Shown here in pieces: positions 45,561 to 58,396 of a stretch of 64,000 nt of DNA. Within the stretch, counting starts at the first letter, position 1. Each line of letters begins with the position of its first letter. The DNA lies in contig JAKUCV010001342.1 of NCBI GenBank assembly GCA_028386065.3, positions 1 through 64,000 of the forward strand. The letters run 5' to 3'. The DNA is from Turnera subulata (lineage: Eukaryota; Streptophyta; Magnoliopsida; Malpighiales; Passifloraceae). The notes beneath the pieces were generated by a model. That model worked only from the letters and a program-made list of their open reading frames with translations, searched no databases and was not told the DNA's origin. Position numbers and translations under genes: made by a program.

Positions 45561-47358
45561 TCTATCTATTATATATTTAAAGCTGTATCCTTCACCCGGT
45601 TTTGACACATAAAATTTTTGGAGTCTTGCTTTATTGCCATGTGGAGGCTTTGGGCTCTTTCTTTATTGCCATCTGGAGAGTTGTTGGTGTAGTCTAATTG
45701 GCCATATTGACAAACATAATTATCTCAGAATAACCTGATCTACTATACTCTTTTAAAAAGAATTCCAATCACACTCAAATTGTTCAAATGTAAATTCACA
45801 CGTAAAATTATATATATATTTTCCATTAAACTGATAACCAGAGTTTCTAATCAATAAAGAAAAGGATAAAACTTTTTTATTTAAATTGATGAATCTGATC
45901 TTAATTATATTCTTTTGAAAAGAATTCAAGTCACACCCAAATTGGTCAAAAGAAAATTCACACTCAAAGATTGTTATATATATATTATGTGATTTACTCT
46001 ATTATTGTTATCTGATAAGAAAATTCACACTCAGAGATTGTTTTCTATTATTTTTAATTTTTATTTTAGGAATCAATTATGTATGTTTAAATTATAAAAT
46101 TAATTATTATTAAATATTTTTTATCTATTTTCCTAATTTATATTCTATTTTTAGTATTAATGTTTTTCTTCATAACAATAATTTTTTCTTTTTTTTATTT
46201 TTTTTATTTTAAAAATGACTCATTTTATGTTTTTTTTTTATTATTTGTTTACTATAAAATAATTCTTATAATTTTTTATTATGTGTTTAATATTTTTTTG
46301 TTTTAGGGGTCAATTATGTAGGCCCAAGCATGGATCAATAAATGATGCAGGTATAAATTTACAAAATTTATTATTATTTATATTACTATTCAGTATTTAT
46401 TTTATTTCATTTCTAATTTTTTTTATTTTCTATTTTAATGTTCTCTCTTCGTAATAATATTTTTTTAGTTTTTTTCCTGACTTTTATTTTATAAATTACC
46501 CTCTTATTTTTTTTATTTTTTGTTCATTATTAATTATTTTAATTTTTTTATCGTTTAATATATTTTTTTGTTTTGGGAATCACTGATATATGTATAAATA
46601 TAAAAAATTAAGTATTATTTTTATGATTATTAAACAGATTATTTTATTTTTTACTTATTTATATTCTATTTTCTAATTTAATTTTTTCCTACATAATAAT
46701 ATTTTTATTTATTTTCATGAATTATATTTCTTTAAAATTAGTCTCTTAAGTTTTTTATACTTTTTGTTTTCCTTCATTAATACTTTTGATTTTTACTTCT
46801 GTTGTTTAGTATTTTTGTTGTTTTTTGGCTCAATGATCCATGTTTAACTTTGCAAAATTAATTATTTTTTATATTATTATTTATTAGGTTAGAATTTATT
46901 TTTCTGATCTACATTATATTTTTCTGTTTTAATTTTTTTATAATAATATTTTTTATTCATTTACTGATTTATATTTTAAAAATTACTCTCTTATATTTTT
47001 TATTTTTTATTAGTTAATTCTTTTAACTTTTTCTTCAGTTGTTTAATATGTTTTTTGTTTAGGGGCCAACAATGCATGTTTAAGTTTAAAAAATTAGTTA
47101 TTATTTATGTTATTATTAAATAGTTTATTTTATTTATTTTTCTGATTTGTATTCTAATTTATATTTTAATAATTTTTATTTATTTTCCAGATCTATATGA
47201 AAAAATGATAAAAAAATGATAAAAATGTATAATTTGGAAACAAATTATATACAAGTTTTTTTAATATTATATAATAAATGCCTAGAAATAGCAGTTAAAA
47301 TGTTAATTTTTTTCAAAAAATTAATGCAAGCCCGTGGAGCCCACGGGAATTGAGCTAG
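45561..47358 (+). mobile_element. Helitron-like AT-rich element (candidate)
   Basis: The right end has the textbook Helitron layout: a GC-rich hairpin CCCGTGGAGCCCACGGG (47331-47347, 7-bp stem) followed 7 nt later by CTAG (47355-47358). The left end probably lies at TCTATTATATATTTAAAG (45561-45565). The related spacer copy at about 45305 lacks the insert. No target duplication is seen, as expected, but the base after CTAG is A rather than the canonical T. No Rep/helicase, so non-autonomous. Confidence 0.45.
46065..47300. repeat. AT-rich tandem repeat, about 250-bp period
   Basis: Five diverged units are recognisable by a GC-poorer-than-usual anchor (for example GGAATCAATTATGTATGTTTAA at about 46070; related anchors at about 46305, 46574, 46826 and 47062). 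Spacing varies from about 235 to 270 bp. It lies inside the Helitron-like element. Confidence 0.6.
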
Positions 47359-47992
47359 ATTACATAATAATTTGATACTAAATATGAATTATTTATTGTT
47401 TTTTGTTAAATGGTCCTCATATATTTATTTGAAGCTTCCTGTTTTTTTCCGTTCAGCTAGTTGACCCTCATCAGTGAACCACTGTCAGAGGTAATTCTTC
47501 TTTTCTTTAGGCACCCAGTAACGGATAACAACTTATTCACACTCGTATGACTGATTTATATTTCTCAATCTCTAACTGAGATGCTTTTTTTGCACCTAAT
47601 TGGGGATCTTGACATCAAGGAAAATAATTTCGGGTTCTTTTCTTTCTTAAGATTATGAGTTTTTTTTTTTTTTGGTATATTGGAGTCCTAAAAACTACCC
47701 ACAATTCTAACCATCCTCAATAGTTCATCGTTGACTTCGAAACAGGAAAACATAATTTATTTTTAGCCAGGGTAGACATACTAGGCTTAGGCAACTCTCC
47801 AGTGATTCCCCAATTATTATATGTTGTGGGAAAGCAAACCAATCTGATGGCATGCAAATCACATCCTTATTATAATATAGTACCACTCCAACATAACTAC
47901 ATTGAATGTCTCAACTGAAACAAATCCAAAAGTTTTTGGAAAGGTCAAACAAACATTAGCACTTCTCTGGTTGGTTCTCCGCAACTGGAGAA
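47359..47992. other. 5' flank of DC1-D
   Basis: No gene. The block about 47720-47990 (CGTTGACTTCGAAACAGGAAAACATAATTT..., TGGGAAAGCAAACC..., GCAACTGGAG before the ATG) is shared with the upstream region of DC1-E, where it is split by a LINE and a TIR element. Confidence 0.5.
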
Positions 47993-50900
47993 ATGGGGAT
48001 CAAACACTGGGCACACGAACATGACTTGAAACTTGTTGATCTATCCGAGTTCGCTGCAACTGCAAAATTGGACGCACCAGGCATTCGAGGAAAGTACCAG
48101 GATCACTGTGACTTTTGCTATGATCCTGTTACTGGTCCTGCACTCTACATGTGCGAAAGATTTGACTGCTTCCATGTGCTACACGAATCATGCTTTGGCT
48201 TATCTGAAGATCATCAAGTGCTACACCCTCTTCACCCTCACCCTCTCCTGCTTTCTGCCCTTAATGTCTCCATGGTGGAGTGCATTTGCGATGGGTGCAA
48301 TACTCTCTGCGCCCCCAATTTCTTTCGCTGTATAGAGTGTGATTTCAAACTTGACATCCAGTGTGCTTTGTCGAAGGACACCCATGAAGGCAAAAATCCT
48401 GAAGCAGAAGAAGAAGATGATGGTCAGCAGAAAGAACCCACCTCAATCGACCATTTTGTCCATCCTCACAGTCTCAAGCTTTTCAACTCCAGATGGGAAT
48501 CTCTAGAATGTGAAATATGCCATGAACTGATTGCAGGTCCTACCTACGGGTGCCTTGATTGCAACTCCTATATGCATGTTTCTTGTGCAGGAACATTTTC
48601 CCTGGAGCTGCAGCATCCGTATCATCCACAGCACCCACTTCGTGCTACTTCTACTACTGACATGGAAGTATGCAAGGCCTGTGGTGCCTTTTCGTGGGGA
48701 GCTGTTTACCAATGTAGGCCTTGCGGGCTTGTTCTCCACTTGGACTGTACTCGTAAGACTCAGTTGTCGGCCCCTCTGAAGCATGAGTGTCACCAGCACA
48801 ATCTCTACTACTTTGGCGGAGGTGGTTCTCCGGAAGATATAAAGAAGAGTGATCAAAAAGATCGAAGGTCCTTTGATTCCTTTATCAAAGATTCAGATCC
48901 AAATGGAAGAAGTAATAACAACCCTGAAGACGGAGAAGATCCAAATGGAGGAAGTAATAACCCTGAAGACGGAGAAGACTCAGTTGAAGGAAGTGAAAAT
49001 AGAGAAGATGAAGATACTGATGGAGGAACTGATAGCAACCCTGAAGATGCACAAGATCCAGAGGAAGGAAGTGACAATAGCCCTGAGGATGCACAAGATC
49101 TAGAGGAAGGAACTGAAAATGGCCCTGAAGATGCACAAGATCCAGAGGAAGCAAGTGATAGCGGAGAAGTATATGAAGGTAGTGAAGAAGAAGGAAGTCA
49201 TTGCGAACAAGATAAATGGGTGAGCCGTCAATGCAATGCCTGCAAGGAGGATTGTGACTCTTGTTCAGCATCCTACTACCTGTGCTTCGACTGCAACTAC
49301 TATATCCATCTAAAATGCATTGGGTTGCCTGCTACTCTTAAGCATAATCACCTCCATCCTCTAACCCTTGTGGAGAAATTTGTCGAAGATGATACCGGCG
49401 AATACTATTGTCATGTTTGTGGACAAGAAAGGGACAAGGAGTACCCTGTTTATCTGTGCATGGAATGCCCTGTTGAAGTCCCATATACTGCTCACATTGA
49501 ATGTGTGCTTTCAGAGGTATCCCTGGTTTTCATCCCCTCATTTTTTTTGTTGTAGAATTCTTTGTAAAATTGTGAAGTAAATTGAACGAATACGGGACAG
49601 TAGCTTAGAATTCAAACTCTTGATTATTATTTTTTTTTTACCTCAAGGCATAGAAAGAAGGAACTTAGGACACCTCGTTTTGCTTCAGGAAACAGATATT
49701 TCTTTCAACTCTGGATGGCCAGTTAATGATGTCGACCGTGAGGTAGAAAGGCACACTGCTCTTGTTGAGTTTGATGAAGCAAAAAGAAAGCCCCAATGCA
49801 AATTGCAAATTGAGGTAACAATTTTTCTAACAAGTTTTCTGAAAAATTTTCTGCTTTCTCTCATTCAAAAACAAAGAGGAAAAATTTAAGCAACATTTCC
49901 TAATTCATTGGAATTGATTATGGAATTTATTTAGCTTAGAATGAAGAGATCAATTAGAAAATGCAGAACAGTTTACACTCCAAAATATGTGTTGTAAAAG
50001 TTAGTATCATCTAATGAAACTGTACGGTTAGTATCTTCTGATGAATTTTTGAAGTAAAACTCTGAAGCACTATCTAAGGGGAGGGTATTCAATTAACTGA
50101 TAAATTGCATCGGATTAGTGTTAACAGTAGCCATTTTTAGTACAATATGATACCTATTCAATATGTACTCAAAAGTAAAATTCAATTTTGGTACTTTATT
50201 CCGGTCTTGGCCTTATTAAGTTTTGCAGAAGTCCAAGTAGACTTTTCTAAGATTTTATTGTTATACAATAATGTTCATAATAAATTTGTTAATAGGTGAA
50301 AGGCCTTGAGAATTTAGTAAGGAGATAAGTATTGTAATTAAGAAAAAAAATATCGTTTATTCTATGCAGGTTCAAGATTTCAAAAATGATCACACCCTGA
50401 CCTTTCATGAACGGGGCACAACTCTATGGTTTGATGAAACATGTTACGGGTGCAAAAGATTGGTTAAAGGAAGTTCTTACTATACTTGCCAATATTGCAA
50501 AAAGTATTTTCACAAGTTGTGCGCTGAATTACCACTTCTGATTAAGCATCATCCTCTGCACTCGCAGCACCCTCTTGCTATCTTACCTGCAAATAACTCT
50601 GAGGGTATGCTATGTGATCAATGTGGAAATTTTTGCTACGATGGAGGCTATAAATGTGATAGATGTGAATTTCTGCTCGACATCAAATGTGCTTCTCTAA
50701 GTGCTGATCAATCTCAAAATCTACAGTATAAGAAGATCATAATTTCACATCCCTTCCATGATCACAAATTAACATTCAGTACTCACACTCACACTCGACT
50801 AGGAGCTGACAGCACTTGCTTTGCCTGCCACATACCGATCTTAAATACACCGTATTATTATTGTCTTGGTTGCTTGGTGTTCTTCCATGAAAAATGTCTT

Positions 50901-52155
50901 GAAATTCCGAAAGAGATAAAGCATCCATACCATCCCCAACATCTCCTTTATAGTTTTACTGAAAATCTATCCCTCGGTGTTTTATGTATGGCCTGCAAAT
51001 TAAGTATAAAGGGCATCTGCTACCAATGCAATGGATGTGGATTTAGCCTCCACACTAGATGTGCTAATTACATAACATCCACCCTCAAATCTAAGTCCCA
51101 TAAACACATTCTTTATAGTTTTGCTAAATTTGCTCCCGAAAAATTTCCATCAATTCTCTCTAAATATGGTCCAGCTTATGACAAAAGTACCTTCAAATGC
51201 AAAGTTTGTCGTAAGCAATGTATTGGTTCCTTTTATCGTTGTGTGAGGTGTGACTTGAATTTTCACTCTGAATGTCTCCCGGTACCATATCAACTCAGGC
51301 ACCCTTGTCACATGGATCCCCTGACACTAATGGATTCCATGTGTGAAGATGATTCTGGTGAATATTATTGTGAAATTTGCACTGAACTTAGAAATCCAAA
51401 TCATGGTGTTTATTGCTGCAAGGAGTGCATGGTTTTTACTCATATTGGTTGTGCCTTAGAGGAGGTAATATTTTCTTCCCTAATATTCTTTTTTTTTTAA
51501 TAGTTATTGCTCATATTAGCTATGTGTTAACTAGAAGAGGTGATATTTCATTAATTGCCCTCTCTTTTCTCTGAGTTTTGGATGGTTAGGCATTTTTCTT
51601 TCTACTTTATTATCAAGTGACATTATATTTTTATTATTACCACTATTTCTAATTAGTGGAACCTGTGCCCATAGATGAAACCAAAGGAAGCATTAAAAAA
51701 AGTTAATAGAAATATTTATTTGGATTAATGGTTTCATTAATTTATTATTTTACAACCATATACCGAATATGAAATCCCGTTCATATGACTTTAGTTTATG
51801 TATCTTAAATTTTCAAATCATGGGCATTTTTCCAATCCATTTTACATGATGTTATGATATTTAACAATAAAATTTTAACTCTCAAGTAGAATGTATTAAT
51901 TAAGATTGTAGCAATAAGTTAAAGAATGAAATTTCTCAATGCCACTTTCATATACACATTTGGATGGTAATGAGAATACGTTGGAAAGTTTCTGAAACTT
52001 CTTTAGGAATTTAAGATGGTTCAGTATTTCCTATCATATATTATTTTCATAGTTTCTTTAATTGCTTGCAAACATATTTCTTTATGGATTATCCAATTTT
52101 AGAAATCTATATATAATTTATTTGTCAGGAAAATTTAATTTCATGGGATCACTAA
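47993..52155 (+). CDS. DC1-D: DC1-domain (Cys/His-rich C1-like) protein, intact
   Basis: Exons 47993-49516, 49689-49814, 50370-51464 and 52129-52155, all joined in phase 0 with GT-AG introns; 923 residues. Twelve C1-like modules are visible. Exon 1 (residues ~1-508) has six: CDFCYDPVTGPALYMC; CDGCNTLCAPNFFRCIEC; CEICHELIAGPTYGCLDC; CKACGAFSWGAVYQCRPC; CNACKEDCDSCSASYYLC; CHVCGQERDKEYPVYLC. Residues ~285-415 are an acidic linker of Asn-Pro-Glu-Asp-rich repeats that splits module 5. Exon 2 (42 codons) is a connector. Exon 3 has six more, ending CEICTELRNPNHGVYCCKEC. The last exon encodes only ENLISWDH, shorter than in DC1-A. The modules should bind zinc; ligands are unknown. No signal peptide or membrane segment, so probably cytosolic or nuclear. 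It is the only unit of the array without visible lesions. Confidence 0.87.
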
Positions 52156-54205
52156 AAAAAAGATGAAGAAGTTTGATTCAAAAAGATGATAGTGAAACTT
52201 CTGTGGATGAGCTATGTGAGATCCGATAATTATTTTTTTCTATTTTTTGTTGTCACACCCTACTTATTTAGTGTAGGTTGCAAGCTATACTTGACCATGA
52301 AATTGATACATAATTAAATTCATCATTGCCAGGTGTTATCAAAATAATTCTCATCAATGGGTGAAAGCATATAGGCACCATTGGTGTAATGGCAATCATG
52401 GGATTTCAATCATTGTTTGTTTTGATATTGAATAAGCATTAAGCTAGATTGCTTATGTGTGCAAAAGCAAAGTTACTTGTTTGTGTATTTATTTCCTTAT
52501 GTATTGAGTGTATTGTGAATTTGTGAGTGAATGCTACTTTGGGTTTTCGTATGTAATAATCAAAATAAGTGTTCATTCACCAAAACAAATAGTGTTTTCT
52601 ACCAACTACATAAGAATATATGATGGGAGAATGTACATGTGTAAGGAAAAACTGTTGGATACTCATGATATATAATCTAGGCATGCTAAGTTGGCATACC
52701 CAAATCAATAATTATTTACCATTTGTTAAAATAAATTTATATCGAAACAAAATTCCTCTCTCACGCTTTATAAAGAAAGTTCACTAATGATTTGTTTTTA
52801 TAGAATTTATTTATTATACTAGTTTAAAACCTTTTTTTAATGCTAATCAATGAATTTATTGCAAAAGGGAGTACCAGTAGAGGGAGTACAAGTAAACGGT
52901 CATTTGGGTAATAACCTGCTCTTAAACCAGGTCGAGGATGCACTCTTAGAGTGGACTAATTTACAACAGAGTAAACAACTGGAAGAAAAGAAAAAGAAGG
53001 AAGTAACTGCTCAATCAAATTTGCGTAGAGGTTTTTTATTCAATTTTAATTAGTTATTCAATAGACATACCATTTTATCTCTAAATGTCACACAATGGAA
53101 TAATGGTATCAACTACTCGCCAATATTAATATTAAAATAAAGATGAAATACTAATTAAATAAATTTTATGATCCAATTAAGTCCCACATCAAAAATTAAT
53201 AAGAGAGACCATAGTAAATTACTAACAACGGACCTCAAGTTTAATCACCCTTATTCACGGCTCAAGGCTTGCAAACAATGCCATCATCATTAGACTTCAA
53301 AAATCACGCTAGCAATCTACACAATCAAGCACAACACACGTTCTAAAACCCTCTACTCATATGCTATTCATAATACCACATAAGTTCTTATCAAACAATC
53401 CAAACCAAACTAGTACTTCTGTACATACAAGTTCCCGGATCATGACATTGTCCATCACCTAAACGTCCCTGTTGCAATTTGATAAAGCACCACAACTCGC
53501 CCTTTGGATTGCCTTAAAATGCCCAAACACCCTTACTGCCCAACTCGGCCAAGAATGAAGGAACCAGGCAAGTGCATGCATGCTTTGCACAGGCAAAATA
53601 CCAAAGTGCATTTTGCAATACGGAAAAAACAATCCAAGAAAATTGATTACTCCAACTTAATTATCACAAACATCCATACAAATAGATCGAGATATGATAT
53701 GGAGCAATTGAAATATATCCTGTTATGTTTTCCAAGCGATTCTCATTACCATAGAGAGAATAGTACTTCCCTTTTCCTACTCTCTTCGTCCATTGAAATT
53801 ACTCGGGCCACAGCCAGTCAGCCAACACTCCTAATTCCATTTCTTAACATGAATAGATTCCATCCCATCAAAAAAAATTAAAATGATCAAATTCCGTATG
53901 AATGGCGTAAATCGTGAAAGTTGTCTGGTTATAAATTGATATTAATGTGAATTATTTATTGTTATCGGTTAAATGGTCCTGATCTAACCTGCTTATTTTT
54001 TTCTTGGTTGGCCAGTTGACCTTCTAGTGTGCTCAATGAATCATATTCTTTGTACAGTTTATTAGCCCTTCTGATTTTGATAACGATGATAATAGTATCG
54101 GAATTCTTATTTTATGATTATGATTAATGAGTGGTCTCTACCTAATATCGTGGACTTCAAAACAGGAAAAAACATAATTTGCTGTTAGCCAAGGTTAGGC
54201 TTAGC
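52156..54205. other. Intergenic DC1-D to LINE
   Basis: No gene that I can support. A 67-codon Lys/Glu-rich open frame at 52850-53053 has no recognisable domain. About 53860-54030 repeats spacer sequence also found near 45210-45400 and 47370-47480. Confidence 0.4.
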
Positions 54206-54251
54206 TAGTGTTTTTTTTTTTTTTGGAATACAATGGGAGCAACAGCTCAAA

Positions 54252-54761
54252 CTAGCCTAGACCCGAAGGGTTAGGCGGAACATCAAGGTCCCTAAGGACT
54301 AAACTCGAACAACCTTGAGGCACCTGATTATACATGTGAACACCATAAGGAACCTGAAAGGCTGACTTCGCAAGCCAGTCTGCAACCGTATTCACCTCTC
54401 TTCGAACGTGGACATATTGGACAGCACTGAAGCACAGCATGAGGCTTGTGATATCACGAATCAACGGTGAAGAATGAGCAGGAACCTGTTGTAAAGTCTG
54501 CACAACATCAAGCGAGTCAGACTCTACTAAGACATATCGAAAGACCTTGGTGAAAGCCACCTGTAAACCTACCAAAACACCCCATAGTTCAGCAAAGGAA
54601 CCCGAACAACGCCCAATGTGGAAAGCAAATCCCTCAAGCCATGTACCATCACAACCACGAAGCAACCCTGAGGAGGAGCTGTCCAGCCGTGGAAGAAGCC
54701 AGTTGACTGCTCCGCTGGGTCCCAAATGGCGTCCCACGCTCCAAAGAGCATAGAACATCAC
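54252..54761 (-). pseudogene. LINE RNase H domain (RVT_3 type)
   Basis: 169 codons. RNase H-like features: SFAELWGVLVGLQ with the catalytic Glu, VLVESDSLDVVQTL with Asp, and REVNTVADWLAKSAF with the last Asp. Such domains occur at the C-terminus of plant LINE ORF2 proteins and in related host genes; the adjacent poly(A) and zf-RVT segment favour a LINE remnant. Confidence 0.75.
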
Positions 54762-54873
54762 GACAATACTCTAAAACAGGAGCTCTTGGATTGAAGGGAG
54801 CACGTTTATCAGTAAAAATAAACTGATTTCGCCATAGCCATATCATTCAACATGCCACACCAAACCACAACCT

Positions 54874-55263
54874 CTATGGAATGCCGAAAAAAGTTGTCCG
54901 GGTCACAGAAAGATTAGTATAGAGCCATAGGTGAGGATAGAGAAGAGTGAAAAAGCCTGATGGCAGTACTACATGCAAGGCCTGCCAGAAATCCCGAATA
55001 ATGGGACAATCACGTAGGACATGTAAAACCGTCTCATCCGGCGAATGACACCAACCACAACAGGAAGAAGGACACATATGCCTTCCGAATTTGCGGGAAT
55101 TGGTTAGTAAAAACCCATTCACAGCCAACCACATAAACATCCGTATCTGCTGCGGTCCACACCACCGCCAAATCATGGTGCACCATCCATTACAAGCCGG
55201 GGCTGGAGTGTCACAAAGTGCTTGATAGGCCGATCTAGTTGTGAAAAGACCAGAAGCTGACAA
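54874..55263 (-). pseudogene. LINE zf-RVT segment
   Basis: 129 codons with the reverse-transcriptase-associated Cys/His motif: IRMFMWLAVNGFLLTN, then CGWCHSPDETVLHVLRDCP. It is separated from the RNase H frame by a frame change or stop near 54800-54870. Confidence 0.75.
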
Positions 55264-55809
55264 AGTCTAGAAAACCTGGTCACGGCCAGCAGTGGGATCT
55301 GGAGGCTTTATACCAGAAATAAGAATACAGACACTAGCAGGCAATAATGTCTGAAATCGATTTCAGTGCCAAAAACCCCGAGAATCGACAAAATCTAACC
55401 CTCCCAATGCTAACTCCTGGGGCGGGACTGAATCAGTGGCCAGAGACAGTAAGGGCCCCACATCAGCAACCCATGAATCCAACCAAAATTGAATGCGAGA
55501 CCCAACCCGAAGAGACCAACCTCGTACCTGCACTAACAACAGGCCAGCTCTTCACAATTCCCTCCCAAAGAGAGGAACACGAAGAACGTGCAAGGGAGTC
55601 CGGTATAGAACGACCTCCCTGAAGGTACTTGCTAGATAAAACACGTGACCAAAGAACATCAGGCTGAGCCAACAGGTTCCAGCCGAGTTTCGCAAGAAGT
55701 GCTTTATTTTGCTCTTAAAACTTCGTAAGCCTAAACCTCCATAGTGTTTTTAATTTCTCCAATCCCAGTAGTATTATATATTTGGTGGGAAAGCAAAACA
55801 TGGGACGGC

Positions 55810-56587
55810 TTGCCACTACATACATCACCCCTGAAAATTTCAGAGGTGAGGTGGCATCCTATGTGTCTAAATAATAAATTTATAATAGATATACTAACTA
55901 TTTATAGAAGATAAAAATGGAAAACCTAATATCACTTTCAATTATTTTCTTTCTTCCTCCCCTTGCCGTCAACACTCTGCCAAAAAAAAAAACATTCATC
56001 TTTATTCCTAAAAAAAAACTTTTCCTTCTTTTCCTTCCCTTGTCCAAAAATTACAAAAATTGAAGGAAGGTGATTAGGTTGTTGTTATTGTACAGGGAAA
56101 ACAAAGTTTTTGTTAGACACTGGAAACAATTAAAAATTGTTGGTCAACAATTTTTTTGATACAATGAAATCCAAGGGTTGGTTGTCAAGGGGGCTAGCAT
56201 GAGTGAAATATGTGTAGGCGAATTCACACATACTAGCTTCATCCTTTCACCTGTTCTTTTTGATCTACGATCCAGTTTTTGTTAGTTTGACAATGGCGAA
56301 GATGAAGAAGGAGTCCCATCTGGGAGGAACAAGAGTAAAAGGATGGCTGGGCCTATTCTGTGTATCATCCTTGAGGCTTCAAAGCTCCCAAGAAAACCAA
56401 AATCCTTAGGATTATTAGGGGGTAACAAGAATGAAAAGGAGAACTGTATACTTATAGCCATTTTTATTAAGGGGAGAAGAAAGAAAATAATTGAAAGTGA
56501 TATTAGGCTTTTCATTTTTATCTTCTATAAATAGTTAGTATATCTAATAAGCATTTAAATTTTCAGGGACGATGTATGTAGTGGCAA
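55810..56587. mobile_element. Small TIR DNA element
   Basis: Inverted termini of about 150 bp, starting TTGCCACTACATACATC on each strand. The left TIR has an extra segment (GAGGTGAGGTGGCATCC). No coding capacity. The DC1-D upstream region lacks it. No clean target duplication was found, so I do not assign a superfamily. Confidence 0.65.
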
Positions 56588-56714
56588 ATAGCATTATCCT
56601 ATAATATAACTACTCCTCCAAAATGAGTAAATTGAATGTCCAATATTAAGACAAATCAAAAAATTTTGGAAACGCCATTGGTTCTCTCGGTGGGTGAATT
56701 GCTGCAACTAAGAA

Positions 56715-58250
56715 ATGGGGATCAAACATTGGAGCCACGACGATGAAGAACATGACTTGAAACTTGTTGATGCATCTGAATTCACAGTTCTTCGAGGAGA
56801 AGAAGATGACTGGAGGAGTTGTCGCTTGTGCAATGACGACCCTATTCATCAAGGTCCAGTCTATATCTGCCAAGACTGCTCCTTTCTGCTATACGAATCA
56901 TGCTTTGGGTTATCCCAAAATATGAACTGCTACACCCTCTTCACCCTCACCCTCTCCTGCTTTCTGAGGATTCGACTCCCGACTATCACAGAAGTGACTA
57001 CATTTGTGATGGATGCAATTCTCTCTGCTCTAAGTTCGTCTTCCATTATAAAGAAAAGTGTAACTTCAAGCTTGATATCCAGTGTGCTTTATCAAAGGAG
57101 ACCCAGGGAGGCCAGAAACCTGAAGAGAGTACAGGTGGTGGCGATGATGATGATCAGCAGAAAAATCCCGTCATGGTCGAGCATTTTTCCCACCCTCACA
57201 GCCTCAAGCTTTCAACTCCAGATGGGAAATAAAATGTGTAATATGCAATGCTTTCATCGCAGCTGGTCCAGCCTACGGGTGCCCCAGGTGCAAGTATTAT
57301 ATGCACGTTTCCTGTGCAGATACTGGAGAATTTCCTCTGACCATAAAGCATCCGTATCATCCACAGCACCCACTTCGTGTTTCCACGATAAGTTCAGAAG
57401 AAGAATGGTCTAAGTGTAAGGCCTGTAGGATCTTTGTCACAGGAGTTGTTTACCAGTGTTGGCCTTGTGGGGTGGCTCTCCACACGAGCTGCGCTCAGAA
57501 AATTCTCTTGTCATATCCTCTAAAGCATGAGTGCCACGAGCACAATCTCTACTACTTTATAGGATATGGTGATCTGGGAAATTTAGAGAGCTATGAGCGA
57601 GAATATGGAGATACAGACACAGAAAGTACTAGCAATGACCAAACAGAGGAAGATACAGAGAGCCAAGATGACCCAGAAGATGCAGAAAGTAATGATGATG
57701 AACAAGAAGAAGAAGATGTCGATCAAGATGAAGAAACTATGAGGAACAAGAAGAAGAATATGTAGATCAAGAAGAAGATAGTGATAACCAAGGAGAAGAA
57801 GAAGTATATGTAGATCAAGAGGAAGAAAGTGATGACGAAGAAGACGAAGATGTTGATCCAGATGAAGAAAGTGATGAGGAAGAAGAAGAAGATGTTGGTC
57901 AAGATGAAGAAAGTGATGAGGAAGAAGAAGATGCAGATCAGGAAAATTGTGATAGATACATGGATCACCCATGTAATGTCTGTAATAAGTTCTGTTCACA
58001 TTATTACTACCACTGCTTGGAGTGCAAGTTCTTCATCCATCTCAAATGCATTGGGTTTCCTGCAACCGTTGACCACAGTTGTCACTTCCACCCTCTCACC
58101 CTTGTGCCAAAATTTGTCGAAGATGATTCCGGCGTGTACTATTGCCACGCTTGTGAAACAGAAAGGAACCCCTGGTACCCTGTTTATCATTGCAAAGAAT
58201 GCCCTGATGATGTCCCATTTGTTGCTCATATTGAATGTGTGGCTTCTGAG
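56715..58250 (+). pseudogene. DC1-E exon 1
   Basis: Runs from the ATG to the GT donor at 58251. Modules include CRLCNDDPIHQGPVYIC, CDGCNSLCSKFVFHYKEKC, CKACRIFVTGVVYQCWPC, CNVCNKFCSHYYYHCLEC and CHACETERNPWYPVYHC. Three frame changes, as listed for the gene. Confidence 0.8.
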
Positions 58251-58396
58251 GTATCCCCTGTTTTCATCACTATTTTTGGTTGTAGAATTCTTTATGAATT
58301 TGTGAATTGAACTGAACAAGTCCAAATCCTTCAGGGTTGTTTCTTTCCTTTTCTTTTTCTTTTTCTTGTGTCAGAGAAACTTAGTACACCTTGTTC

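Larger units (their letters stand above)
54216..55742 (-). mobile_element. 5'-truncated LINE (L1-type)
   Basis: On the minus strand a retrotransposon tail ends in a poly(A) (poly-T on the + strand, 54211-54224). Flanking TAGTGTTTTT occurs at 54206-54215 and 55743-55752, a probable 10-bp target duplication. The remaining coding part runs, in minus-strand order, from the end of RT (LLAQPDVLWSRVLSSKYL-type motif near 55670) through a zf-RVT Cys/His segment (55263-54874) to an RNase H domain (54761-54252). The 5' part is missing, as usual for LINEs. It lies upstream of DC1-E. Confidence 0.8.

Noticed and set aside
52850..53053. 67-codon Lys/Glu-rich open frame
   Set aside because: No domain, no homologue visible in the window and no splice or promoter context; kept only as a remark.
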